Positions 32,765-41,027 of a DNA stretch of 64,000 nt are shown here, one piece after another. Origin of the DNA: Paraburkholderia sp. BCC1886 (lineage in GTDB: Bacteria > Pseudomonadota > Gammaproteobacteria > Burkholderiales > Burkholderiaceae); NCBI RefSeq assembly GCF_900996245.1, contig NZ_CAAJGK010000047.1:1-64000 (forward strand), read 5' to 3'. Position numbers and translations under genes: made by a program. The notes beneath the pieces were generated by a model. That model saw nothing but the letters and a program-made list of their open reading frames with translations. It had not been told where the DNA came from and ran no database searches. Each line of letters opens with the position of its first letter. Within the stretch, counting starts at the first letter, position 1.

Positions 32765-33745
32765 TTATTTGAAACCCGTCACCGCGTGCGGCACGTAGAG
32801 TTCTTCGAGCCGATGGATTTCTTCGTCGCTGAGCTTGAGTGAAAGCGCGGCGACGGCGCCGTCCAGATGGTGCAGTTTGGTTGCGCCCACAATCGGTGCG
32901 CTGATCGGCTTTTTCTGCAGCACCCACGCGAGCGCCACCTGGGCACGCGGCACGCCGCGTTCTTTGGCGATCTCGCTCACGCGCTCGACGATGCGGCGGT
33001 CCGCGTCTTCCGTATGTGCGTAGAGCGTGCGGCCGAATTCGTCGGTTTCGGAGCGCGCGCTTTCGGTGTTCCAGTCGCGGGTCAGACGTCCACGCGCCAG
33101 CGGGCTCCACGGAATCACGCCAATGCCTTCGCTTTCGCACAGCGGCAGCATCTCGCGCTCTTCTTCGCGATAGAGCAGGTTCACATAGTTCTGCATGGTG
33201 ACGAAGCGCGTCCAGCCGTGGCTATCGGCGACGTGTAAGGCTTTCGAGAACTGCCACGCGTACATCGACGAGGCGCCGATATAGCGCGCCTTGCCGGCCT
33301 TGACCACATCGTGCAGCGCTTCCATCGTTTCTTCGATGGGCGTCTCGTAGTCCCAGCGGTGGATCTGATACAGGTCGACATAATCGGTGCCGAGGCGGCG
33401 CAGGCTGTTATCGATTTCCGACAGGATGGCCTTGCGCGACAGGCCGGCGCCGTTCGGCCCTTGATGCATGCGGCCGTGCACCTTGGTAGCCAGCACGATC
33501 TCGTCGCGTTTGGCAAAGTCCTTGAGCGCCCGACCGACGATTTCTTCGCTGGTGCCGTCCGAATACACGTTTGCGGTGTCGAAGAAGTTGATGCCGTGGT
33601 CGAGCGCCTGTTTGATGAACGGCCGCGAGGTTTCTTCATCGAGCGACCACGGATGGTTGCCCCGCTCGGACACACCATAGCTCATGCAACCGACGCAGAG
33701 GCGGGAGACGTCGAGGCCGGTCCGGCCGAGTTTGATGTAGTCCAT
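32765..33745 (-). CDS. Aldo/keto reductase
   Basis: A 326-residue (alpha/beta)8 NADPH-dependent oxidoreductase. Catalytic tetrad: Asp in FFDTANVYSDGTSEE, Tyr in the same segment, Lys in LATKVHG and His in YQIHRWD. Cofactor-binding elements are GASSMYAWQF, VIPWSPLARGRLT and PIVGATKLHHL. This is the YghZ/Tas-like or aryl-alcohol dehydrogenase-like type, which reduces aldehydes and ketones. The start has AAGGAAG upstream. It converges on the CDF gene ten bases away. Confidence 0.88.
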   Translation of the reverse strand: MDYIKLGRTGLDVSRLCVGCMSYGVSERGNHPWSLDEETSRPFIKQALDHGINFFDTANVYSDGTSEEIVGRALKDFAKRDEIVLATKVHGRMHQGPNGAGLSRKAILSEIDNSLRRLGTDYVDLYQIHRWDYETPIEETMEALHDVVKAGKARYIGASSMYAWQFSKALHVADSHGWTRFVTMQNYVNLLYREEEREMLPLCESEGIGVIPWSPLARGRLTRDWNTESARSETDEFGRTLYAHTEDADRRIVERVSEIAKERGVPRAQVALAWVLQKKPISAPIVGATKLHHLDGAVAALSLKLSDEEIHRLEELYVPHAVTGFK

Positions 33746-33906
33746 TTGAAGGCTTCCTTAAGTGGGTATGCCGGGGGGCGAGCGTTCGATTATAAGGAAG
33801 TGTCGCCCGCACTGCTGCCGCCACGAAACGGCACCCACACCGCCACATCGCTATCCCAGTGATCGAGTTCGGAAGGGCTCACGTTATTCTCCTTGTCCAA
33901 TGGGAT

Positions 33907-34227
33907 TTACTGGCCTTCGGCCACTCGGGTCACACCGCCGTCGCCTTCCTGCAGAGCGAGACGTGCCGCTTGAGTTTGTCCGATCAGGCCTTTGTCCGGA
34001 TAGCTCGTCCGGTTGAGTGCAGGCAGCGAACCGTCGCGATAAGCTTCGACGAGTTCGGCTTTGACTTCGGCGCGGGTCTTTCCGGTCGTCGCCGTTGCAG
34101 TGGTTCCGGTTTGCGGTTGCGTCTGGTAATTCCCTGCGCGACCGATACCGCCACCGCTACCTTGTGCAAAAGCAGTACCGCTCACCAGCAACGAAACAGC
34201 GAGACCAGCCAAAAGATTGCGTTTCAT
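33907..34227 (-). CDS. DUF4148 secreted protein
   Basis: 106 residues with signal peptide (NLLAGLAVSLLVSGTAFAQ) and a Gly/Thr/Gln-rich linker. The DUF4148 core is KTRAEVKAELVEAYRDGSLP, then NRTSYPDKGLIGQTQAARLA. It is the second DUF4148 protein in the window (other at 24211-24537). The two differ in linker composition, so they are not a recent duplication. Periplasmic; function unknown. Confidence 0.85.
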   Translation of the reverse strand: MKRNLLAGLAVSLLVSGTAFAQGSGGGIGRAGNYQTQPQTGTTATATTGKTRAEVKAELVEAYRDGSLPALNRTSYPDKGLIGQTQAARLALQEGDGGVTRVAEGQ

Positions 34228-34369
34228 GATTCACTCCTGTCGACTCATTGGCAGCGCATGGAGCGCCGCGACAGGGTGAAATGTAGGGCTTCGAGGTCAC
34301 GCGGATAAATCGCGCTTTAGCGAAATGAATTGTCGCGATTCCAGAACAATCGTTGTCAAAGCGGTGCTG

Positions 34370-34400
34370 AAAAAGAAACCGCGGCATTAGCGCCGCGGTT
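34370..34400 (-). terminator. Terminator of the ceoR gene
   Basis: A perfect nine-base stem AACCGCGGC / GCCGCGGTT (34377-34400) with a six-base loop. On the minus strand it is followed by TTTCTTTTTC. It lies ~50 bases past the ceoR stop. Confidence 0.75.
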
Positions 34401-34452
34401 GGAATTCACTGTTTCAATACGAGTACTTCAAAGCGTTGGAATTGAACGCGCG

Positions 34453-35457
34453 TTACGCCACCCATTCCGTGATAACTGGCGTATCCAGCATTGGAGCAGA
34501 CTCGCGCTCTTCAAAAGTGCGCTTCGTGCAGGTCGCATCCAGACTGCCGCGACCGCTCAACAACGGGCACTTGTCGAACAGTTCGGCAATCCAGTCGACG
34601 AAAACGCGCACCTTCGGCGAGAGGTGCCGGCTGTGCGGATAAACGGCGGAGATCGGCATGGGCAAAGGCTTCAACTCTGGCAGGACTTCAACAAGTTGTC
34701 CCGAACGCAGATGCGGCAGCACCATGAACAGCGCCGGCTGGATCAGTCCGAAACCTTCCACGCCGCAGGTCACATAGGCGTCGGCGTCGTTCACCGACAC
34801 GATGCCCTTCATCTTCACTTCCACTTCCTCGCCGTTCACCTTGAACGCCCAATCGAGCGTGCGTCCCGTGCGGCTCGAGAAATAATTGACTGCTTTGTGA
34901 TTCTCCAGATCGTCCAGCGAAGTCGGGATGCCCGCCTGTTCGAGATAACTCGGCGCCGCGCACGTGATGCCCTCGAAGAGGCCGATACGCCGCGCCACCA
35001 GCGACGAATCCTGCAGTGCGCCCACGCGCACCACGCAGTCCACGCCTTCCTGCAGCAGATCCACCGGCCGGTCCGAGAGTCCCAGTTGCAGATCGATGTC
35101 CGGATAACGCGTGTGGAAATCGCAGAGTGCCGGGATCACCACCAGACGGCCGATGGAGCCCGGCATGTCGATGCGCAGCTTGCCATGCGGCTTCTTGTTG
35201 CCGCTCTGGAAACTGGCTTCGGTTTCCTCGACGTCGGCCAGGATGCGCACGCAACGTTCGTAGTAAGCGGCGCCGTCCGGCGTCAGCGACAGACGCCGCG
35301 TGGTTCGGTGCATCAGACGCGTGCCGAGAAACGCTTCGAGGTTCTGAATGATCGTGGTGACCGATGCGCGCGGCAGGTCGAGCGTTTCCGCCGCACGGGT
35401 AAAGCTGTTGGTGTCGACGACACGCGTGAACACTTGCATGGCCTGAAGCCGGTCCAT
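34453..35457 (-). CDS. ceoR: LysR-family regulator CeoR
   Basis: 334 residues from the ATG at 35457, which has GGAGG six bases upstream. N-terminal HTH (AMQVFTRVVDTNSFTRAAET, then LDLPRASVTTIIQNLE) and a LysR effector-binding domain with KLRIDMPGSIGRLVVIPAL. Divergent from llpE-ceoAB-opcM, exactly the arrangement of the B. cenocepacia salicylate-inducible efflux locus. CeoR is the local regulator there. Two palindromes in the 163-base intergenic region are the likely binding sites. The C-terminus extends ~30 residues beyond the usual end. Confidence 0.85.
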   Translation of the reverse strand: MDRLQAMQVFTRVVDTNSFTRAAETLDLPRASVTTIIQNLEAFLGTRLMHRTTRRLSLTPDGAAYYERCVRILADVEETEASFQSGNKKPHGKLRIDMPGSIGRLVVIPALCDFHTRYPDIDLQLGLSDRPVDLLQEGVDCVVRVGALQDSSLVARRIGLFEGITCAAPSYLEQAGIPTSLDDLENHKAVNYFSSRTGRTLDWAFKVNGEEVEVKMKGIVSVNDADAYVTCGVEGFGLIQPALFMVLPHLRSGQLVEVLPELKPLPMPISAVYPHSRHLSPKVRVFVDWIAELFDKCPLLSGRGSLDATCTKRTFEERESAPMLDTPVITEWVA

Positions 35458-35496
35458 TGCAAACCTCCGGAATAGCGGGCGCACTGAGGAATAAAA

Positions 35497-35536
35497 CGGA
35501 TTCGTCGCGAATCCGCGAACCAATCGAATTCGATTG
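35497..35536. promoter_or_regulatory. Two palindromes in the ceoR-llpE divergent promoter region
   Basis: CGGATTCG-TCG-CGAATCCG at 35497-35515 and the perfect 16-base palindrome CAATCGAATTCGATTG at 35521-35536. Their centres are ~22 bases apart, two helical turns, on the same face of the helix. This spacing suits a LysR-type tetramer. Candidate CeoR operators. Confidence 0.55.
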
Positions 35537-35620
35537 TTCAGAGGCGCCGAATTGTGTTGCCGGATTATAGGCATTTATTTGCGACTCTGCCGACGCCACA
35601 ATTCGCAGCATTGAAGTTCT

Positions 35621-36496
35621 ATGCGCATTGCGCGGCTCGACATGGAAGCAACCAAACCCCCGTACTCCTTCGTGCCGACCGGCAACGCTCCGGCACAGGC
35701 CGGGCACGCAGCGCTCGACATCACCGACGTGGAAATAGAAGGGCACGCGCAAGACATCAGGTTGCGCCTGTATCGGCAGCACGAAAAGACCGCATTACCG
35801 GTACTGCTTTATTTTCACGGCGGTGGATTTACGAAGGGCTCGATCGATCAGGCCGACTACGCAGCGAGTTATTTCGCAGAACACTTACCCGCGCTCGTGG
35901 TGTCGGTCGGCTATTCGCTGGCGCCACAATTCCCGTTTCCCGCCGCGCCGGAAGACGCGCATCGCGCGGCGCTCTGGGTGCAGACGCGAGCGCGGGCATT
36001 TGGCGGGAATAGCAAGAAAGTTGGCGTAGCGGGTCACGATGCGGGCGGCCAGTTGGCGAACTGTCTCGCCTTCATCGCACGGGATCGTGGCGATGTGCGC
36101 ATTGCCGCGCAAGCGCTGTTCGCGCCGATGCTCGACCCGAGTCTCACGCGACTGGGCGACGAAGAGCGTCTCGGTTCGGACATCACGGCTAAAGAATGCG
36201 CGGCGTGTTATCGCGCGTATCTGCCGCAAGCCTCGCAGCGCATGCACCCGTATGCAGCGCCGCTCGAATCGTCGCGACTGGCGGGCCTTCCGTCGACGCT
36301 GATCGTGACGGCGCAGAACGACGTATTGCACGTGGAGGCGGAGAAATACGCAAGCAGGCTGATCGATGCCGGTGTGCTGACCCAGGTGGTCCGCTATCCG
36401 AGCGTATCGCACGCCGCGTTGGCGGATCACCCGCCCGCCTTGCACGAAGCCCTGCGCTTTTTTCAGTGCCGCTTCGACACACGTACCGAACGCTAG
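35621..36496 (+). CDS. llpE: LlpE, lipase/esterase-like alpha/beta hydrolase of the ceo operon
   Basis: 291 residues of the hormone-sensitive lipase-like family. The oxyanion motif HGGG (66-69, YFHGGGFTKGS) and the C-terminal TAQNDVLHVEAEKY (Asp) and PSVSHAALADH (His) are kept. The nucleophile motif, normally GDSAGG, reads GHDAGG (138-143), so Asp140 replaces the catalytic Ser. It may be inactive as an esterase or use another chemistry. In B. cenocepacia llpE is the first gene of the salicylate-responsive ceo operon. There the cargo of the pump includes chloramphenicol, trimethoprim and fluoroquinolones. The gene ends 42 bases before ceoA. Confidence 0.8.
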   Translation: MRIARLDMEATKPPYSFVPTGNAPAQAGHAALDITDVEIEGHAQDIRLRLYRQHEKTALPVLLYFHGGGFTKGSIDQADYAASYFAEHLPALVVSVGYSLAPQFPFPAAPEDAHRAALWVQTRARAFGGNSKKVGVAGHDAGGQLANCLAFIARDRGDVRIAAQALFAPMLDPSLTRLGDEERLGSDITAKECAACYRAYLPQASQRMHPYAAPLESSRLAGLPSTLIVTAQNDVLHVEAEKYASRLIDAGVLTQVVRYPSVSHAALADHPPALHEALRFFQCRFDTRTER

Positions 36497-36538
36497 ATAA
36501 CCAAAAAACAATTCAATCAACGATACCGGGAGCTTCTC

Positions 36539-37750
36539 ATGACTATCCTTCCTCTTTCCCGTCGCCGCGTGGCGATGGCCGTACTCGCCGTCGTCGTGGT
36601 GGCCGGGCTGGGCACGTTCGGCGCGATTCGCGTCGACGCCAGCTCGCCCGCCGCGCCCACCATCGTGCCGGAAGTCGACGTGGCCACGGTGGTGCAAAAG
36701 ACCATCACCGACTGGCAGAGCTATTCCGGCCGTCTCGAAGCGGTCGAAAAAGTGGACGTGCGTTCGCAGGTGCCGGGCACCATCGTTTCTGTCAATTTCA
36801 AGGACGGTGCGCTGGTCAAGAAAGGCGACACGCTATTCGTGATCGATCCGCGTCCGTACGCAGCCGAGGTGGATCGCGCCGAAGCGCAACTCGCGGCCGC
36901 TCAGGCGCGCACCGGTTATACGCAGAGCGACTGGGAACGCGCGCAACGCCTGATTGCCGACAACGCGATTGCGAAGCGCGATTACGACGAGAAGCAGAAC
37001 GCGGCGCGTGAAGCGAGCGCGAATCAGAAAGCGGCGCAAGCCGCCGTCGAAACCGCGCGCATCAATCTGGGCTACACGAAGATCGTCGCGCCGGTGTCGG
37101 GCCGCGTGTCGCGTGCGGAGATCACCGTGGGCAACGTGGTGTCCGCAGGCGCAAGCTCGACGCCGCTGACCACGCTCGTGTCGGTCTCGCCGATCTACGC
37201 ATCGTTCGACGCCGATGAACAGACCTACCTGCAATACCTGAGCCGCGCGACCGAAGGCGGCAAGGTGCCGGTCGAACTCGGTCTCGCCGATGAATCGGGC
37301 TATTCGCGCACCGGCACGATCGAGTCGGTCGACAACCGGCTCGATACGTCGTCGGGCACGATCCGCGTGCGGGCGCGTTTCGACAATCAGGACGGGGCGC
37401 TGATTCCGGGTCTGTATGCGCGTGTGAAAGTGGGCGGCAGTGCGCCGCATCCGGCACTGCTGATCGACGATGCAGCGGTCGGCACCGATCAGGACAAGAA
37501 GTTCGTGCTGGTGGTCGACGCGAGCAATCACGTCGTCTATCGCGAGATCGCGGTGGGCAACATGCAGGGCAACCTGCGGGTCGTGAAGAGCGGCTTGCAG
37601 CCGACCGACCGCATCGTCGTGAACGGCGTGCAGCGCGTCCGGCCGGGTGATGCGGTGCGTGCGCACATGGTGTCCATGACCGCCGACCAGGATCCGAACA
37701 GCACGCCGATCGCGCAAACGCGTACCAAAGCAGCGGACAAGAATTCGTGA
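36539..37750 (+). CDS. ceoA: CeoA, RND efflux periplasmic adaptor
   Basis: A 403-residue membrane fusion protein. An N-terminal anchor (MAVLAVVVVAGLGTFGAI) is followed by a lipoyl-like half-motif (RSQVPGTIVSVNFKDGALVK), an alpha-hairpin (~105-175), the second lipoyl half (YTKIVAPVSGRVSRAEITVG) and a beta-barrel with LIPGLYARVKV. It bridges CeoB in the inner membrane and OpcM in the outer membrane. CGGGAG precedes the ATG by six bases. Confidence 0.9.
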   Translation: MTILPLSRRRVAMAVLAVVVVAGLGTFGAIRVDASSPAAPTIVPEVDVATVVQKTITDWQSYSGRLEAVEKVDVRSQVPGTIVSVNFKDGALVKKGDTLFVIDPRPYAAEVDRAEAQLAAAQARTGYTQSDWERAQRLIADNAIAKRDYDEKQNAAREASANQKAAQAAVETARINLGYTKIVAPVSGRVSRAEITVGNVVSAGASSTPLTTLVSVSPIYASFDADEQTYLQYLSRATEGGKVPVELGLADESGYSRTGTIESVDNRLDTSSGTIRVRARFDNQDGALIPGLYARVKVGGSAPHPALLIDDAAVGTDQDKKFVLVVDASNHVVYREIAVGNMQGNLRVVKSGLQPTDRIVVNGVQRVRPGDAVRAHMVSMTADQDPNSTPIAQTRTKAADKNS

Positions 37751-37827
37751 GCCTGATGCGCGGCGTCGACGGTTTGCAGGGCATGGCCCTGCGTCGCACG
37801 CGCATGCTCCAACGTTGAGAGCTTCCC

Positions 37828-40800
37828 ATGAACATATCCAAATTCTTTATCGATCGGCCGATCTTTGCCGGCGTGCTATCGGTGCTGATTCTGCTGGCGG
37901 GCATTATTTCGCTCTTCAAGCTGCCGATCTCGGAGTACCCGGAAGTGGTGCCGCCTTCGGTGGTGGTGCACGCGCAGTATCCCGGCGCGAATCCGAAAGT
38001 GATTGCCGAGGCAGTCGCCGCGCCGCTCGAAGAGCAGATCAACGGCGTCGAGAACATGCTGTACATGCAGTCGCAAGCGAATAGCGACGGCAATCTCACG
38101 TTGACCGTCACCTTCAAGCTCGGCACCAACCCGGACCTCGCGACGCAACTGGTGCAGAACCGCGTGAACCAGGCGCTGCCGCGCCTGCCGGAAGATGTGC
38201 AGCGTCTCGGCATCACGACTATCAAGAGTTCGCCGACGCTGACGATGGTGGTCCATCTGATCTCGCCGAACAATCGCTACGACATGACGTATCTGCGCAA
38301 TTACGCGCTGCTCAACGTGAAGGATCGCCTCGCGCGCATTCAGGGCGTGGGCGAAGTGCAATTGTGGGGCTCGGGCGATTACGCGATGCGCGTGTGGCTC
38401 GATCCGGCAAAAGTCGCCCAGCGTGGTTTGACGGCGACCGAAGTGGTGAATGCGATTCGCGAGCAGAACGTGCAGGTGGCGGCCGGTGTGATCGGTGCAT
38501 CGCCGTCGGTGCCGGGCACGCAATTGCAGTTGTCGGTGAATGCGCGCGGCCGCTTGCGGACCGAAGGTGAATTCGGCGACATCGTCGTCAAGACGGCGCC
38601 CGATGGCGCGGTCACGTATCTGCGCGATATCTCCAGGATCGAACTCGCCGCGTCGGAATACGGTTTGCGTTCGCTGCTCGACAACAAGCCCGCGGTGGCG
38701 CTCGCCATCAACCAGGCGCCGGGTGCGAACTCGCTGGCGATTTCCGATCAGGTTCGTTCGGCCATGAAGGAACTGTCGGAAGACATGCCCGCCGGCGTCG
38801 AATACAAGATCGTGTACGACCCGACGCAGTTCGTCCGCTCGAGTATCGAGGCGGTGATTCACACGCTGCTCGAAGCGATCGCGCTGGTGGTGATCGTGGT
38901 GATCGTGTTCCTGCAGACGTGGCGCGCGTCGATCATTCCGCTCATTGCCGTGCCGGTGTCGATTGTCGGAACGTTCTCGCTGTTGCTCGCGTTCGGCTTC
39001 TCGATCAACGCGTTGTCGCTGTTCGGGATGGTGCTCGCCATCGGGATCGTGGTGGACGATGCGATCGTGGTGGTGGAGAACGTCGAGCGCAATATCGAAA
39101 GCGGACTGAGTGCGCGAGACGCGACCTATAAGGCGATGCAGGAAGTGAGCGGGCCGATTATCGCCATTGCGCTGACGCTCGTGGCCGTGTTCGTGCCGCT
39201 CGCGTTCATGACGGGTTTGACGGGCCAGTTCTACAAACAGTTCGCGATGACCATCGCGATCTCGACGGTAATCTCCGCGTTCAATTCGCTGACCTTGTCG
39301 CCGGCTTTGTCCGCGTTGCTGCTGCGCGGTCACGGTGCGAAGGAAGACTTCGTCACGCGCGGCATGAATCGCGTGCTCGGCGGCTTTTTTAGAGGCTTCA
39401 ACAAGGTATTTCACCGCGGCTCGACGGCGTACGGTCAGGGCGTCACGGGTGTGCTGCGTCGTAAGGGCGCGATGCTCGCGGTCTACGCGATCCTGCTCGG
39501 CGCAACCGTGCTGATTTCGCGCGTGGTGCCGGGCGGCTTCGTGCCGGCGCAGGACAAGGAATATCTGATCGCCTTCGCGCAGTTGCCGAACGGCGCGTCG
39601 CTGGATCGCACGGAAAAGGTGATTCGCGATATGAGCGCGATCGCTCTCAAGCAACCGGGCGTGGAGAGCGCGGTGGCGTTCCCCGGCTTGTCGGTGAACG
39701 GCTTCACGAATAGTTCGAGCGCGGGCGTGTTGTTCGTCACGCTCAAGCCGTTCAAGGAACGTCACGGCAAGACACTCTCGGCCGGCGCGATCGCCGGTGC
39801 GTTGAACCAGCAGTACGGTGCGATCAAGGATTCGTTCGTCGCGGTGTTTCCGCCGCCGCCGGTGCTCGGTCTCGGCACGCTCGGCGGCTTCAAGATGCAA
39901 CTGGAAGACCACGGTGCGGTCGGTTACGCGGAACTGAACAAGGCGGCGGAAGCGTTCGTCAAACGGGCCGCGCAAACGCCGGAACTCGGGCCGACCTTCT
40001 CCAGCTATCAGATCAACGTGCCGCAACTGAATGTCGACCTCGACCGCGTCAAGGCCAAGCAACTCGGCGTGCCGGTGACGGACGTGTTCAACACGATGCA
40101 GATCTATCTGGGCTCGCTGTACGTGAACGACTTCAACCGCTTCGGCCGCGTGTATCAGGTGCGGGTGCAGGCGGACGCACCGTTCCGTCAACGCGCCGAC
40201 GACATCCTGCAACTGAAGACGCGTAACGCGGCGGGCGATATGGTGCCGTTGTCTTCGCTGGTGACGGTGACGCCGACCTACGGTCCGGAAATGGTGGTGC
40301 GCTACAACGGCTACACCGCGGCCGACATCAACGGTGGTCCGGCGCCGGGCTTCTCGTCGGGGCAGGCCCAGGCGGCGGCGGAACGCGTGGCGGCGGAAGT
40401 GTTGCCGCACGGCGTGAAGCTGGAGTGGACCGACCTGACGTATCAGCAGATTCTGGCCGGCAATGCAGGCATGTGGGTGTTTCCGATCAGCGTGCTGCTG
40501 GTGTTCCTGGTGCTGGCGGCCTTGTACGAGAGTCTGACGCTGCCGCTCGCGGTGATCCTGATCGTCCCGATGAGCGTGTTGTCCGCGCTGACCGGCGTGT
40601 GGCTCACCGGCGGCGACAACAACATCTTCACGCGGATCGGTCTGATGGTGCTGGTGGGGCTGTCGGCGAAGAACGCGATCCTGATCGTCGAATTCGCCCG
40701 CGAACTGGAGCATGACGGACGCACGCCGCTGGCGGCGGCAATCGAAGCGAGCCGCATGCGTCTGCGCCCGATCCTGATGACGTCGATCGCTTTCATCATG

Positions 40801-41013
40801 GGCGTGGTGCCGCTGGTGCTGTCGAGCGGCGCGGGTTCGGAAATGCGTCACGCGATGGGGATCGCGGTGTTCTTCGGCATGCTCGGCGTGACCCTGTTCG
40901 GCCTGATGCTCACGCCGGTGTTCTATGTGGTGCTGCGGACGCTGGCGGGCGGGACGATTCACGTTGCGCAGAAAGATTCGCCGCACTTCGGCGAGCCGGT
41001 AACGGACGCCTGA
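37828..41013 (+). CDS. ceoB: CeoB, RND multidrug efflux transporter
   Basis: 1061 residues of the HAE1 (AcrB) type with twelve membrane helices and two large periplasmic loops. It begins NISKFFIDRPIFAGVLSVLI. TM4 holds the paired proton-relay Asp in GIVVDDAIVVVENVERN, and TM10 the Lys in LSAKNAILIVEFARELE. The FKMQLEDHGAVGYAELNKA stretch is typical of the drug-binding porter domain. It expels drugs and aromatic compounds using the proton gradient. Third gene of the operon; 78 bases after ceoA. Confidence 0.93.
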   Translation: MNISKFFIDRPIFAGVLSVLILLAGIISLFKLPISEYPEVVPPSVVVHAQYPGANPKVIAEAVAAPLEEQINGVENMLYMQSQANSDGNLTLTVTFKLGTNPDLATQLVQNRVNQALPRLPEDVQRLGITTIKSSPTLTMVVHLISPNNRYDMTYLRNYALLNVKDRLARIQGVGEVQLWGSGDYAMRVWLDPAKVAQRGLTATEVVNAIREQNVQVAAGVIGASPSVPGTQLQLSVNARGRLRTEGEFGDIVVKTAPDGAVTYLRDISRIELAASEYGLRSLLDNKPAVALAINQAPGANSLAISDQVRSAMKELSEDMPAGVEYKIVYDPTQFVRSSIEAVIHTLLEAIALVVIVVIVFLQTWRASIIPLIAVPVSIVGTFSLLLAFGFSINALSLFGMVLAIGIVVDDAIVVVENVERNIESGLSARDATYKAMQEVSGPIIAIALTLVAVFVPLAFMTGLTGQFYKQFAMTIAISTVISAFNSLTLSPALSALLLRGHGAKEDFVTRGMNRVLGGFFRGFNKVFHRGSTAYGQGVTGVLRRKGAMLAVYAILLGATVLISRVVPGGFVPAQDKEYLIAFAQLPNGASLDRTEKVIRDMSAIALKQPGVESAVAFPGLSVNGFTNSSSAGVLFVTLKPFKERHGKTLSAGAIAGALNQQYGAIKDSFVAVFPPPPVLGLGTLGGFKMQLEDHGAVGYAELNKAAEAFVKRAAQTPELGPTFSSYQINVPQLNVDLDRVKAKQLGVPVTDVFNTMQIYLGSLYVNDFNRFGRVYQVRVQADAPFRQRADDILQLKTRNAAGDMVPLSSLVTVTPTYGPEMVVRYNGYTAADINGGPAPGFSSGQAQAAAERVAAEVLPHGVKLEWTDLTYQQILAGNAGMWVFPISVLLVFLVLAALYESLTLPLAVILIVPMSVLSALTGVWLTGGDNNIFTRIGLMVLVGLSAKNAILIVEFARELEHDGRTPLAAAIEASRMRLRPILMTSIAFIMGVVPLVLSSGAGSEMRHAMGIAVFFGMLGVTLFGLMLTPVFYVVLRTLAGGTIHVAQKDSPHFGEPVTDA

Positions 41014-41027
41014 GGAGAAAAACAATC

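Noticed and set aside
37876..41025. Very long open frame antisense to ceoB (over 1000 codons)
   Set aside because: It is a by-product of GC-rich codon bias. The translation is an Arg/His/Gln-rich string without any domain, and ceoB on the other strand is unmistakable.
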